Below are positions 18,444 to 27,780 of a stretch of 64,000 bases of DNA, piece after piece. Below the pieces are notes generated by a model. The model ran no database searches. It worked only from the letters and a program-made list of their open reading frames with translations, and was not told the DNA's origin. The DNA is from Tetraselmis striata (taxonomy: Eukaryota; Chlorophyta; Chlorodendrophyceae; Chlorodendrales; Chlorodendraceae). A program made the position numbers and the translations under genes. The stretch lies in NCBI GenBank assembly GCA_006384855.1, contig VCJN01000779.1, forward strand, positions 248,001 through 312,000, written 5' to 3'. How positions within the stretch are numbered: the first letter of the stretch is position 1; each line of letters opens with the position of its first letter.

Positions 18444-19388
18444 ATGCCCCCGCCCGCGGATTCGAGAGGCCTCCTGGCCCTGTCGCTGGTCTCCGACATC
18501 GCCTCCGGCACGCGCAACGTCCTCCGGTCGACGTGCCGCGATCTCCGGGACGCGATCCCCGCCGCACCGGAGCGCCTGGACGACGCGGAGCTGAACCCGT
18601 CCTTCGCGAGGTGGGTCGTCGACGGCGCGAGCGAGCGGGCGGAGACGCTGTCCATGGTGATCTCGGCGTCGATCCGGAGAGACCGAGTGGACACGCTCCG
18701 CGAGCTGGGCGCGCCCCTCGACCATCGAATGGTCCAGGAGGCCGTCCGGCGGGGCAGCGTCGACTCGCTGCGATGGCTCCGGAAAGAGTTCCCCGAGTGG
18801 ACGGACGAGGGGGCGCTGGCGCAGTGCATCCGGTGGGGCCGGTTCGAGCTGGTCGACGAGCTGGGCCTGAACGTGTCCTCCGGGGCGTACATCCACGCGG
18901 CGGCGGCGAACAGCGCCCTGGCGGTCGACTGGCTGGTCAAGAGAGGGGTGCCCGCGTCGCACAACCTCGCCAGCTTCGCCGCGGCGTTCGGCAGCGTGGA
19001 GGTCATGGAGCGCGCCATGGACCGGGGCATCGGCGGCTCCTCGACGGTGGCGTTCAAGGCGGCGTGCAACCGGGAAAGGATCCCGGTGCTGGAGGCGCTC
19101 TGGCGGCGCGGCGTCTTCGACAACTTCGTGTTCTCCGTCGCCCTCAAGACCGGTAGCGACGAGCTGCTGGAGTGGGCCCGCTCCAAGCGGCCGCTCGCCC
19201 TCGACCCGCGGAACATCATAGACTGCCTGGTGCACGTCATCAAGCGGGACGATCTCAAGACGTTTCTGATCCTGTACGCCGCCTCTCCCTACCACTGCCT
19301 GTCCGTTCCGATGATAGACGGCGTCCGCTCGTGCCAAGCCGGGAACATCTCCAAGTACCTGGAGACGCAATACGGCGCCCCCTTGTAA
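18444..19388 (+). CDS. Ankyrin-like repeat protein with F-box-like N-terminus
   Basis: 314 aa from the ATG at 18444. Residues 8-35 (LALSLVSDIASGTRNVLRST, then CRDLRDA) resemble the F-box pattern seen before ankyrin repeats in giant viruses. From residue ~70 on, degenerate repeats of about 30 residues follow, e.g. VDTLRELGAPLDHRMVQEA, VDSLRWLRKEF and AVDWLVKRGVPASHN, typical of viral ankyrin repeats. F-box/ankyrin proteins recruit SCF ubiquitin ligases to chosen host proteins; that role is inferred here, and the F-box call is weak. A TATA-like site lies 84 bases upstream. Confidence 0.7.
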   Translation: MPPPADSRGLLALSLVSDIASGTRNVLRSTCRDLRDAIPAAPERLDDAELNPSFARWVVDGASERAETLSMVISASIRRDRVDTLRELGAPLDHRMVQEAVRRGSVDSLRWLRKEFPEWTDEGALAQCIRWGRFELVDELGLNVSSGAYIHAAAANSALAVDWLVKRGVPASHNLASFAAAFGSVEVMERAMDRGIGGSSTVAFKAACNRERIPVLEALWRRGVFDNFVFSVALKTGSDELLEWARSKRPLALDPRNIIDCLVHVIKRDDLKTFLILYAASPYHCLSVPMIDGVRSCQAGNISKYLETQYGAPL

Positions 19389-19440
19389 ATGATTCGAAAC
19401 GATACCTTTTTTTTTCTAATCGGCTTGCAATATATATGAT

Positions 19441-20736
19441 ATGGAGAGGAAGGCGGCCCCCCCGATACTGCTGTGGATCACGGAAGCGCTGCTCCCCGAC
19501 AACAAGCCGCTGGCGGGGTACCGAAACCACGTCCGCCTGTCGACCATGTCCGACACCGACATCACGTGCTACGCCAAGGCCTACATGTCGGACCCCATGT
19601 ACATCGGATTCGACCCGAGCGTCCTGAAGGGCCTGCTGGACACGGAGCGAACCCTGTTCGGCAACCAGGGCTCCCTGCTGTACCACATCATCCGGACCGT
19701 TTGCGATTGGCTCGGCGTCCCGCCCGAGCTGACGGTGTCCGGATCGGAGGCCAGGATCGGGGGGATGCTGGTCGCCGAGCGCAAGGGGGCGGACTTCGTG
19801 GAAGACAAACCGGCCGAGAGGTGCGCGGCCGTCCAGCCGCTGTCCGAGGTCATGAAGAAGGAAGGCGACGACGGCTGGTTTTACAGCGGAAAGCACCAGA
19901 CGCAGCTGAACCCGGCCCAGCTGTCCGCCCTCACGCAGTACACCATCAATTCCTCCAAGTTCAACCTTTACTATCTGATCAAGACCCTCCTGGGTCCGGA
20001 CGAGGCGGAAAAGGTCTTCGGGACGGACGTCGCGCAGCAGAGCGTGGTGCTGTACGAGGGGCTGACCCAGGCCATCCAGGCCGTCCGCCCGGTGAACGAG
20101 AACCACCCCCCCTTCACCGTGTTCCGCGCGACCAACTACTTCCCGGTGGACAAGGAGCACAGCCTGCTGTCCAAGCCCAAGCCGTTCATGCTGCTCAACA
20201 GCACCGCGTGCTCCACCACCATCCTGCCCATGGTGGCGTACAGCTTCCTGGCCAACAGGTCGTGCTGCATGTTCAAGCTCACCGTCCCCCCCGAGTACAC
20301 CAGCTACGTGTCCCTTCACAACATATCGGTGTACAGCGGCGAGCGGGAGGTGCTGCTGCCGCCGGGCGTCGGGTTCCTCGTCGAGGACGTGTCCTACCAC
20401 CGCCGGAACGGACGGATCCTCACGGTGATCCGGGCCACGCTGGCGGAGCCGGAGGAGGCGGCGCGCCACCCCGACACCATGGTGGCGGTGGACTCGACCT
20501 CGTTCAGCGAAGACGCCTCGGCGAGCGTGATCGCGTCGGTGTACTCCAGCGTCTCGGGCTTCGTCGACACCCCCACGTTCAACGCGAGCATCATGTCCTC
20601 CGGCCTGTCGCCCGGATCGGTCCCGGCGACGCCGCGGGGGGGCGCCGCGCTGCAGGCGTACGCCTCCGTCGGAGCGGTCCTCCTGATCCTGATCTCCTTG
20701 GCGGTGACGGCGGTGTTTCTGGCCAGGAGGAAGTGA
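19441..20736 (+). CDS. Tail-anchored ADP-ribosyltransferase-like protein (R-S-E type)
   Basis: 431 aa from the ATG at 19441. The middle shows the three marks of arginine-specific-type mono-ADP-ribosyltransferases in order: an Arg in TVFRATNYF (R229), a Ser/Thr motif in LLNSTACSTTI (S254-T260), and E-x-E in SGEREVLLPPG (E301, E303) followed by the typical EVLLPPG..F segment. These enzymes transfer ADP-ribose from NAD+ to target proteins. Residues about 405-427 (VGAVLLILISLAVTAVFLA) are a C-terminal membrane helix with a short basic tail (RRK), so the catalytic domain would lie on one side of a membrane. The N-terminal ~200 residues are of unknown fold. I assign the fold from motif order only; a divergent or inactive member cannot be excluded. 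Confidence 0.68.
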   Translation: MERKAAPPILLWITEALLPDNKPLAGYRNHVRLSTMSDTDITCYAKAYMSDPMYIGFDPSVLKGLLDTERTLFGNQGSLLYHIIRTVCDWLGVPPELTVSGSEARIGGMLVAERKGADFVEDKPAERCAAVQPLSEVMKKEGDDGWFYSGKHQTQLNPAQLSALTQYTINSSKFNLYYLIKTLLGPDEAEKVFGTDVAQQSVVLYEGLTQAIQAVRPVNENHPPFTVFRATNYFPVDKEHSLLSKPKPFMLLNSTACSTTILPMVAYSFLANRSCCMFKLTVPPEYTSYVSLHNISVYSGEREVLLPPGVGFLVEDVSYHRRNGRILTVIRATLAEPEEAARHPDTMVAVDSTSFSEDASASVIASVYSSVSGFVDTPTFNASIMSSGLSPGSVPATPRGGAALQAYASVGAVLLILISLAVTAVFLARRK

Positions 20737-20780
20737 TTCGACGACCAAAAAATGAAAAGGTTGTCGATCGCGTCCCGCGA

Positions 20781-21151
20781 TCATATGTAGATGTTCAGCT
20801 TCTCCACGCGCTCCAGCATGAGGGCCTCCTCCAGCGCGGGGCCGGTGAGGGAGTCCATGGCGCGGAGCTCGCCCAGGACGCCGCGGTCGGGGATGTCGAT
20901 GTCCTCGGACAGCCCCCACACGCGGGCGGCGGCGGCCTTGCAGTCGGCCAGGGTGAAGCCGCGACCAGTGTCGAAGCCGCGCTCCCTGGCGGCGCGCTGG
21001 TGGAGCCCCCTGCTCGGGACGGTCGCGAAGGAGAAGTCGCCGGTGTCCGGGTCGAAGAAGACGAACCCGAGCTTCACGAGCCATTGGTAGAAGCGGTCGT
21101 CCGTGGACGCGGCGCTCTGCTTCGGCCGCGACTCGGCGCCGTCGTCCGCCC

Positions 21152-21208
<57 letters not shown>

Positions 21209-21545
21209 ACCCGTCGCCGTCGTCCGAGCCGTCGTCCGAGCCGTCGTCGTCGGACTCGGAGTCCTGACGGGCGGGGCGCGTCGCAGACCGAGTCGGCTCG
21301 TCGGCTCCGGCGCCGTACCAGGAAGAGAACCCCGGCACGGCGACCCTGGCCCATCTGACGACGTCCTCCTTGCGGGCGCCGGCGTAGGTCTTGGTCGGCC
21401 GGCGGACGCGGAGGGCGCCCGACGAGGCGGCGATGGCCACGGGGCAGGCGGGGTCATTCGCTTTCGCGATGGCGTCGCGTCCGTCGGGACTCGAGAGGAA
21501 CTGGAGAATGTCATTGACGGTGCGCTGCTTCTTGGCGGAGGCCAT
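20781..21545 (-). CDS. Hypothetical protein with Glu-Pro repeat linker, 254 aa
   Basis: ATG at 21545 (MASAKKQRTVNDILQFLSS). The N-terminal 80 residues form one helical domain, residues about 90-135 an acidic/EP-repeat linker, and residues 140-254 a second domain (FYQWLVKLGFVFFDPDTGD, ALEEALMLERVEKLNIYI). No membrane segment or catalytic motif. Position, between the ART-like gene (convergent) and Mre11-Rad50 (divergent), gives no clue to function. Confidence 0.65.
21153..21208. repeat. GGCTCG hexanucleotide array encoding Glu-Pro repeats
   Basis: About nine perfect hexamers in phase with the gene at 20781-21545 give an EP linker. It should form an extended, stiff, charged spacer. Confidence 0.88.
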
Positions 21546-21740
21546 GGCTGCTGCTTGCTTTGGAGACGTGAGTTTGCCGTGCGTTGCGTGTGCGGTCGGC
21601 TGTTTCTTCTTTCTTGTCTGAATGCCCGCCGCGCCGAGCGTGCGCGTTTCAAAATTTGTGCTTTTTTTTAATCGCGGACGTAAACGGGTTGGGCCCCGCC
21701 CGACAGAGGCCGACGAGGAAAGGAAAAAAAAACCCGCGCC

Positions 21741-24700
21741 ATGCAGGTGCTCTCGGACGGCCGCCCCGTCACGCACGTGTTCCACGTCGCGGACCTGCAC
21801 GTCTCGACGGACAGCGAGCGGATCCCCGAGTACGAGCAGGTCTTCGACTCGCTGCTGGAGGAGCTGCGCGGGCACCCGGCGACGAGGGACGGGACCGCCC
21901 TGCTGGTGATCGCGGGGGACGTGCTGCACAACAAGTGCAGGGCCAGCACCGACGGCGCCCGGCTGCTGTTCGACTTTGTCAACCGCTGCCTGCGCGCGTT
22001 CCCGGTGCTGGTGATATGCGGGAACCACGACTTCAGGCAGGACGAGCCCCGAATCACCGACGCGATCGAGATGCTGGTGGCGCCGTACGCCTCGCAGGGC
22101 ACGCCTCACCCCATACACTACCTGCGACACACCGGCCTGTACCGCTGGAGCAACGTCGGGTTCGGCGTGGTGGCCGTCAAGGACACGCTTCGACAGAGGA
22201 ACACGTCCGGACTCGTGGATGACCTCCCGGACTACCCCAGCCCTCGGGCGTTCGGCGGCGACGTGGACTGCCGGGTGGCGCTGTTTCACGGCACCGTGTG
22301 CCGATCGCTGGTGTCGGAGGGGCTCCCGGGGTTCGCGCTGGCCGGCAGCTACCCCCTCTCGTGGTTCGAGGGCTACGACGTCGGCATGTTCGGCGACAAC
22401 CACGCGCAGCAGACGGCGGTGGAGGACGACATGCGCCCGCCGCTGGCGTGGGGCTACCCCGGGTCTCTCGTGCAGCAGACGTTCGGGGAGAGCCTCTACG
22501 GGCACGGGTACATCGAGTGGGACGTCCGGGCGAAATCGGGGACCGCGCGGCACATCCCCAACGACCGCGGGCGGGTGACCATGACGCGCTCGGAGGACGG
22601 CGCGTGGATGGCGACGACGGGCGGCGCGGGGTCTCGGCCGGTGGAGCTCTCGGAGGCGGTCTCATCCGGGAGGATCCCTCGCCTGGCGCTGGTCCGGTCC
22701 TCCGCCGGCCTGGCGGCGTCCGAGGAGGCGCTCCGGCGCGCGGGCGCCCCCCGGGCGACCGTGGTGCCTTTCTCCCAGGGGAGAGGACCCCCGGCGCCGT
22801 CGAGCGGTCCCGGGGGCGGCGAGGGCTGCGGCGTGGAGGACATCAACAGCCCGGAGGCGTGGGCCAGGTTCCTGAAGGACTCGGGCTTCGAGGTGGACGC
22901 CGAGACGCGCGGCTGGCTGGCGGGCGACGGCCTCCAGGTGCCGCGCCGCTTCGAGGGCGCCGTCGGCGTGGACCTGGCGGCGTGCAACTCCGACATCTGC
23001 AAGCTGGCCGACGACTTCTCGTCGACCGCCGCGCCCCGGCGAAAGAGAGACGTTCGGCTCCTGCGCCTGGAGTGGAGCTGGCTGCTGTGTTTCGGTCCGG
23101 ACAACTACTTTGACTTCGAGCTCATCGACGGGCGGGTGGCGCTGCTCAACGGGCCCAACGCGTCGGGCAAGAGCTCGTTCCTGGACGTGCTGTGCGCGGC
23201 GATGTTCGGGGATCTCACCTCCGGACGATCGGACGTGTGTCCCTGTCCGGACGACGTGATGTGCAACGTCCGGCCGCCGAACGCGCGCGCCTTCGCCGCC
23301 CTCGGCATCGAGGTGGACGGGGACAGGTACGAGATCCGCCGCGGCTTCGCGGCGGGCAAGAGGGGCAGGACCGCCGTCGTGCGGCGCGAGCGGCCGGGGG
23401 GGCGGCTCGAGGTGGAGGCGGAGGGCGCCGTCAAGGTGCGCGAGTTCGTGACCCGCGTCCTGGGCACGGCGGCCGGCGTGCTGTCGAGCAGCATCGTGCA
23501 GCAGATGGACAACGCGTCGTTCTTCTACCAGAAGCCCGCGCACCGGCGGGAGACCGTGGAGGCGGCGCTCAACATCGACGCCACCAACCGCTACGAGGCG
23601 CTGCTCAAAAGGTCGGTGTCGGCGCACTCCAGGGCGCTGGCGTCGTGCGAGGCGCTGCTGAGGGAGGCCGCGGGAGCGGGGGCGGGGGCGGGCGGCGAGG
23701 GGGGCGGCGAGGGCGAGGGGGACGCCGAGGCCGCCGCCGCGGCGGCGAGGGGGGAGATGAAGCGCGTCGCCGCCGCCATGGCGGAGGTGTCCGCGGCGGC
23801 GGCGGAGGCGATGCGCGGCGTGGACCCGGAGGCGGCGGCGGAGGCGGCGGCGCGCCGCGCCGGGGTCGAGTCCGGGGCGCTGGAGGCCGAACTGTCCGGG
23901 ATCCGGGGCGAGCTGGCGAGGGCGGATTGCGACCCCGGGGAGCTGGCGGGCCTCCCCTCCCGCGCGGCCGCGCTCCGGGCGGAGACGGAGGAGCTCGGGG
24001 AGCGCCGCCCGGAGGACGGCGGCGCCGGCGACCTCCCCCGCCTCGCCGAGATGTCCCTCGAGCTGGACGCGAGGCGGCCCCGCGACGTGGACGACTCGCA
24101 GGCGGACGGGGACGAGGCGTGGGGGCGGCGCCACGCCTCGCTGCTGGGCCTCGGCGACGCCGGGGCCGCTCGGCTGGCGGACGCCCTCGAGGCGAGGCGC
24201 CGGGAGGCCGCGGAGCGGCGCGACGCGCTCATGGGCACCTCCTTCCTGCGGGAGCACGTCGGAGATCCGGACGCCGGCGCCGCGTTCTGCGAGTCCGCCG
24301 CGTGGGCGCTGAAGCGGCGGCTGGAGGGGCTGGAAGATAATCGTCCGGACGAACGCCTGTCCGACCCCCCGGACCCCCACCGCCTGATCGCGGAGCACGG
24401 CCGGTGGCTTGAGCGCTTTCCGGGGGAGTGGACGCGAGACGCCTCCGGCTCGGCCGCCCGGGCCGCGCTGGAAGCGGCGGAGTCGGCGTCGCGGGAGCTG
24501 AAGAGAGAGGTAGACGTGCTGTCCGGGAGGGCGGATCGCGACGACGGGGGCGAGCACCGGCGCCTGACGGAGCTCCGGCGCGCGGCTTCGGCGGCCGCGG
24601 CCGCGGCGGCGGGCGTCGGAGGCAAGGAGCACCGAGCGCACAGGCGCCGCGCGGCGCGCCGCGCGGAGGCCGAGGAGAAGCTGGGGGGGCGGACGGTCGA

Positions 24701-26252
24701 CGACCTGAACCAGGAGATGATCCGGACGGCGGTGGCCATCAACGGCCTGGAGACGCTGCGGATGCGCGTTCAGACGCTGCGGGAGGTGGCGGACGCGGCT
24801 CTCGACATCAACCCCCAGTGCGCGTCCTGCCTGAACCGGGAGAGCTACCGCCAGCAGCTGCGCGCGCGCGAAGAGCTGGCGCTCTGCGAGAGGGAGCTGG
24901 CGGGCCTCCCGGACGGGGAGGCGGAGCGGCTGGGAGGGGAGAGGGAGCGGCTGTCCGACCTGCTCGGCGTCGCGCGGCGCCTGGCGGCCGACGCCCGCCA
25001 GCACCGGGAGGACTCCGAGCGGTGGGCGTCGGCCGAGAGGGCCCACGCGGAGCTGCGCGACGCGGCGGAAGAGCTCCGCGCGCTGGAGGCCGCGGCCTCC
25101 GTCCGGGCGGCCGCGGCCGAGGGGGAGCTGGCGGCCGCGAGCGAGACGGCCGACCTGGCGCGCCGCTACCTGGCGCCGGAGGCCGAGGAGCGGAGGGCCG
25201 CCGCGGCGGGGGCGAGGTGGGCCGCCGATCGGCGCGAGGCGACGGCGGCCTGCCGCCGGATGGCCGCCGCGTGGGCGAGGGAGGTGGCGCGGGCGGACGC
25301 CGAGCTCGCCCGCGCCGACGAGGAGAGGGACCTCCTGCGGACGTTCGCGGCGGGGAGGGAGGGGTGGGAGCGCCGCAGGGAGGGCGTCGCGGCGCTGCGG
25401 TCCTGGCGCGCGGAGCGGGAGAGGATGGACGCGAGGCTGTCGGCGGCAGAGCGCGGGCGGCGATTCGAGCGCGCCCTCGCGGAGGGGGAGGCCCTGGAGC
25501 GGCTGGGGCGAGTCCGGGACCTGGCCGCGGCCCTGGAGCTGGGCGAGATGGTCCTGGCGCACCGCAAGTGGCGGGCGCTCGAGTCCGACCGGGAGCGCCT
25601 CATGGCCGAGTCCAACCGCCTGGCGGCGGCGGCGGCGGTGGCGGAAGAGCGGATGGCGGTCCGGAGGAAGACGATCGCCAGGACGACGCTCCTGAGGGAC
25701 TCGCACGGCGAGCTGCTGCTCCGCCGCGCCAAGCTCAAGCGCCTGCTCGACGCCTTCACCAGCTGCGACGGGAGCGGCGGGTTCAAGAGCTGGCTGTACC
25801 GCCACCGCGTCGCCCCGTTCCTCGAGCGGGAGGTGAACGCCTTCGTGCGAGAGATCGACTCCTTCAGGATCCGGGTCTCCGTGCGCAAGGCGGACGACCT
25901 GGCGTTCCGCATAGAGGACCGCGGGTCGTCCCCCTCGCTGGACCACGCGTCCGGGTACCAAAAGTTCGTGCTGTCGCTGGCGATGCGCACCGCGCTGGGC
26001 CGCATCGGCGCGGCGGGCCACAACCTGAAGACGCTCTTCGTGGACGAGGGCTTCACGGCGTTCGACGCCGGCAACATGAAAAAGGCGCGGGCGGTCCTCG
26101 ACGCGCTGGTGCGTCTGGGCGGCTACCGCAGCGTGCTGCTGGTGTCCCACCTGGAGATGGTGCGCGAGGCCGCGGACGTGAGCGTCCAGGTCGAGCGCCG
26201 GCCGCGAGACCCCGTCAGCCGGATCCGCTTCGGCGCGCCCCAGTGTAAATAA
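21741..26252 (+). CDS. Mre11-Rad50 (SbcD-SbcC) fusion, DNA-end processing ATPase-nuclease
   Basis: 1503 aa from the ATG at 21741. The N-terminal 400 residues are an Mre11-type phosphoesterase: D18/H20 in HVADLHV, GD at 59-60, GNHD at 94-97, H183 in LFHGT and GDNH at 218-221. A Rad50-type ATPase follows: Walker A GPNASGKSS (471-479), long coiled coils with a zinc hook CASC (1027-1030), the signature SGYQKF (1404-1409) and Walker B FVDE (V1434-E1436) with the D-loop TAFD. In cells these are two separate proteins that recognise and trim broken DNA ends; here both are in one chain, so 1:1 assembly is built in. It probably serves recombination-dependent replication or resolution of viral DNA. All key residues appear intact. 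GC-rich poly-Ala/Arg coiled coils explain the long shadow frames. Confidence 0.93.
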   Translation: MQVLSDGRPVTHVFHVADLHVSTDSERIPEYEQVFDSLLEELRGHPATRDGTALLVIAGDVLHNKCRASTDGARLLFDFVNRCLRAFPVLVICGNHDFRQDEPRITDAIEMLVAPYASQGTPHPIHYLRHTGLYRWSNVGFGVVAVKDTLRQRNTSGLVDDLPDYPSPRAFGGDVDCRVALFHGTVCRSLVSEGLPGFALAGSYPLSWFEGYDVGMFGDNHAQQTAVEDDMRPPLAWGYPGSLVQQTFGESLYGHGYIEWDVRAKSGTARHIPNDRGRVTMTRSEDGAWMATTGGAGSRPVELSEAVSSGRIPRLALVRSSAGLAASEEALRRAGAPRATVVPFSQGRGPPAPSSGPGGGEGCGVEDINSPEAWARFLKDSGFEVDAETRGWLAGDGLQVPRRFEGAVGVDLAACNSDICKLADDFSSTAAPRRKRDVRLLRLEWSWLLCFGPDNYFDFELIDGRVALLNGPNASGKSSFLDVLCAAMFGDLTSGRSDVCPCPDDVMCNVRPPNARAFAALGIEVDGDRYEIRRGFAAGKRGRTAVVRRERPGGRLEVEAEGAVKVREFVTRVLGTAAGVLSSSIVQQMDNASFFYQKPAHRRETVEAALNIDATNRYEALLKRSVSAHSRALASCEALLREAAGAGAGAGGEGGGEGEGDAEAAAAAARGEMKRVAAAMAEVSAAAAEAMRGVDPEAAAEAAARRAGVESGALEAELSGIRGELARADCDPGELAGLPSRAAALRAETEELGERRPEDGGAGDLPRLAEMSLELDARRPRDVDDSQADGDEAWGRRHASLLGLGDAGAARLADALEARRREAAERRDALMGTSFLREHVGDPDAGAAFCESAAWALKRRLEGLEDNRPDERLSDPPDPHRLIAEHGRWLERFPGEWTRDASGSAARAALEAAESASRELKREVDVLSGRADRDDGGEHRRLTELRRAASAAAAAAAGVGGKEHRAHRRRAARRAEAEEKLGGRTVDDLNQEMIRTAVAINGLETLRMRVQTLREVADAALDINPQCASCLNRESYRQQLRAREELALCERELAGLPDGEAERLGGERERLSDLLGVARRLAADARQHREDSERWASAERAHAELRDAAEELRALEAAASVRAAAAEGELAAASETADLARRYLAPEAEERRAAAAGARWAADRREATAACRRMAAAWAREVARADAELARADEERDLLRTFAAGREGWERRREGVAALRSWRAERERMDARLSAAERGRRFERALAEGEALERLGRVRDLAAALELGEMVLAHRKWRALESDRERLMAESNRLAAAAAVAEERMAVRRKTIARTTLLRDSHGELLLRRAKLKRLLDAFTSCDGSGGFKSWLYRHRVAPFLEREVNAFVREIDSFRIRVSVRKADDLAFRIEDRGSSPSLDHASGYQKFVLSLAMRTALGRIGAAGHNLKTLFVDEGFTAFDAGNMKKARAVLDALVRLGGYRSVLLVSHLEMVREAADVSVQVERRPRDPVSRIRFGAPQCK

Positions 26253-26274
26253 TAAAAACAAGCTCTCTCTCGTC

Positions 26275-26550
26275 TCATTTCTCCCGTTGGCCGACGTACT
26301 TGAGGACGGCCGTGCTGTTGACGCCCGGCCGGGTGCTCAGAACGTACTCCAGGGCGTGTTTCGACCCCGTGAACGCGATCCGCCCCGACGACGCGATCCC
26401 TCTCCTCGCAAAATCGTCCAGGACGGATCGGGCGGCGGCGTGCTCGGGGCACACCCCGAACGGCTCGATGGCCTTGGCGATCTTGACCGCCTCCGCCACC
26501 CGCTGCTCCGTCGTCTTGCCAGGCTTCTTCTTCTTCTTCTCTCGCCCCAT
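26275..26550 (-). CDS. Small basic protein, 91 aa
   Basis: ATG at 26550. The first 12 residues are almost all basic (MGREKKKKKPGK), followed by a helical globular part (VAEAVKIAKAIEPFGV) and a C-terminal segment VNSTAVLKYVGQREK. One Cys-Pro-Glu-His segment (CPEH). It could be a nucleic-acid-binding or packaging protein, from its charge alone. Convergent with Mre11-Rad50, 22 bases apart. Confidence 0.6.
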   Translation of the reverse strand: MGREKKKKKPGKTTEQRVAEAVKIAKAIEPFGVCPEHAAARSVLDDFARRGIASSGRIAFTGSKHALEYVLSTRPGVNSTAVLKYVGQREK

Positions 26551-26613
26551 GATTGCGCCGGAAAGCAGATAAACGGGACCCCTCTCCGGGCGCGTCTTCG
26601 CGACGCCACCGCG

Positions 26614-27660
26614 TCACAGAGGCTTCCACGCCCTCCACCAACGGGGGTCGCCTCTTCCCGATCCCTCGTCGTCGTCGGCGGCCTCGTCCTCTCCCACGAT
26701 CTCCGCGTCGTCGGCGTCGTCGGCCTCGTCGGACTCGTCCTCTCCCACGATCTCCGCGTCGTCGGCGTCGGCGTCGGCCTCGTCGTCGTCGCCGGCCTCG
26801 TCCTCTCCGACGATCTCACCGTCGGCCTCGTCGTCGTCGCCGGCCTCGTCCTCTCCCACGATCTCCGCGTCGGCGTCCGCGTCGTCGCCGTCGGCCTCGT
26901 CCTCTCCCACTATCTCCGCGTCGGCGTCCGCGTCGTCGCCGTCGTCGTCGCCGTCGTCGTCGCCGGCCTCGTCATATTCCACGATCTCCGCGTCCGCGTC
27001 GGCGTCCGCGTCCGCGTCGGCTTCTCCCGCGACCTCAGGCGGAGGGGGCGGAGGAGTGTGTCGGTCGTTCACCGTCCCGAGCTCGCACCCCGAGAATTCC
27101 AATCCGAAGATGCTCCGACCCGCGTCCGTGAACCCAACGCCGCCGTTGTTTGACGGGCGCGCCGAGGCGTCCAGGTTCTCCAGCGTCTTTCGTATCCGGG
27201 ACACCTGGGCGTCGGCGTCGCCCAGGTCGGGGGGAGGCACGCGAGACGACCTGCAGAACGGCGTCGCCTGCTCGTCGACCGTGGTGAGAGTCGGAAGGCA
27301 CCTCATCTGGCCGTTCCTGGGTTCGCTGTACCCGGGGGTCGCGACCGTGGCGGAGGCGACGGCGACGCCGGGGAACAGGGGCGCCGCGCGCGCCTCGTCC
27401 AGGGAGCAGAGGCCCGGCAAGGACGAGCCGCGCAGCCGCGCCTCGAAGCCGTCCACCTTCGCCCGCAGGTCGGCGTTCTCCCTCCGCAATTCCTCGAGGC
27501 TCGCCTTCAGCCCGCCCTCCGCCTCGGCGACCGCCGAGCGGAGCTCTTCGGAGGTGACGCGCCTGCGTCGAGAGGCGAGGTCCGCGTGAAACCGCATCAC
27601 CTCTTCGTCGCGCCTCCATAGAACGGAAGCGACCGCGGAAAGGACGTACGAACCAAACAT
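26614..27660 (-). CDS. Acidic-tailed coiled-coil protein, 348 aa
   Basis: ATG at 27660 (MFGSYVLSAVASVLW). A short hydrophobic N-terminus may anchor or insert in membrane. Residues 35-75 (EELRSAVAEAEGGLKASLEE) are a coiled coil. A middle of about 100 residues has scattered cysteines, then from about residue 200 on comes a long acidic region of repeated EIVGEDEA/DDD units ending in a Trp-rich tail (RWWRAWKPL). The acidic array could bind basic proteins or act as an unstructured spacer. Function unknown. The long frame that continues upstream to 28677 is a shadow, because a better ATG begins here. Confidence 0.62.
   Translation of the reverse strand: MFGSYVLSAVASVLWRRDEEVMRFHADLASRRRRVTSEELRSAVAEAEGGLKASLEELRRENADLRAKVDGFEARLRGSSLPGLCSLDEARAAPLFPGVAVASATVATPGYSEPRNGQMRCLPTLTTVDEQATPFCRSSRVPPPDLGDADAQVSRIRKTLENLDASARPSNNGGVGFTDAGRSIFGLEFSGCELGTVNDRHTPPPPPPEVAGEADADADADADAEIVEYDEAGDDDGDDDGDDADADAEIVGEDEADGDDADADAEIVGEDEAGDDDEADGEIVGEDEAGDDDEADADADDAEIVGEDESDEADDADDAEIVGEDEAADDDEGSGRGDPRWWRAWKPL
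26670..27020. repeat. Acidic-coding degenerate repeat array (EIVGEDEA units)
   Basis: About seven imperfect units in phase with the gene at 26614-27660. Built from GTCGTC/CTCGTC and CCCACGATCTCCGCGTC blocks; unit length varies by multiples of three, so reading frame is kept while length drifts. Confidence 0.8.
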
Positions 27661-27780
27661 GTGGTTTTTTTTCTTGAGACCCCACCGACATTTTTGCACG
27701 GAGCGATGTAACGCGTCGCGAAAAAAAAATTGGATGCGACACGTCCCGTCCGGGAGGAATTCCAAAGCGACAGGCGCGAC

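Noticed and set aside
19441..20736. Poxvirus L1/F9-like myristoylated entry-complex protein
   Set aside because: Membrane tail and size fit loosely, but the R-S-E motif order fits ADP-ribosyltransferase better.
22662..26261. Long minus-strand frame opposite Mre11-Rad50
   Set aside because: Antisense shadow; all motifs lie on the plus strand.
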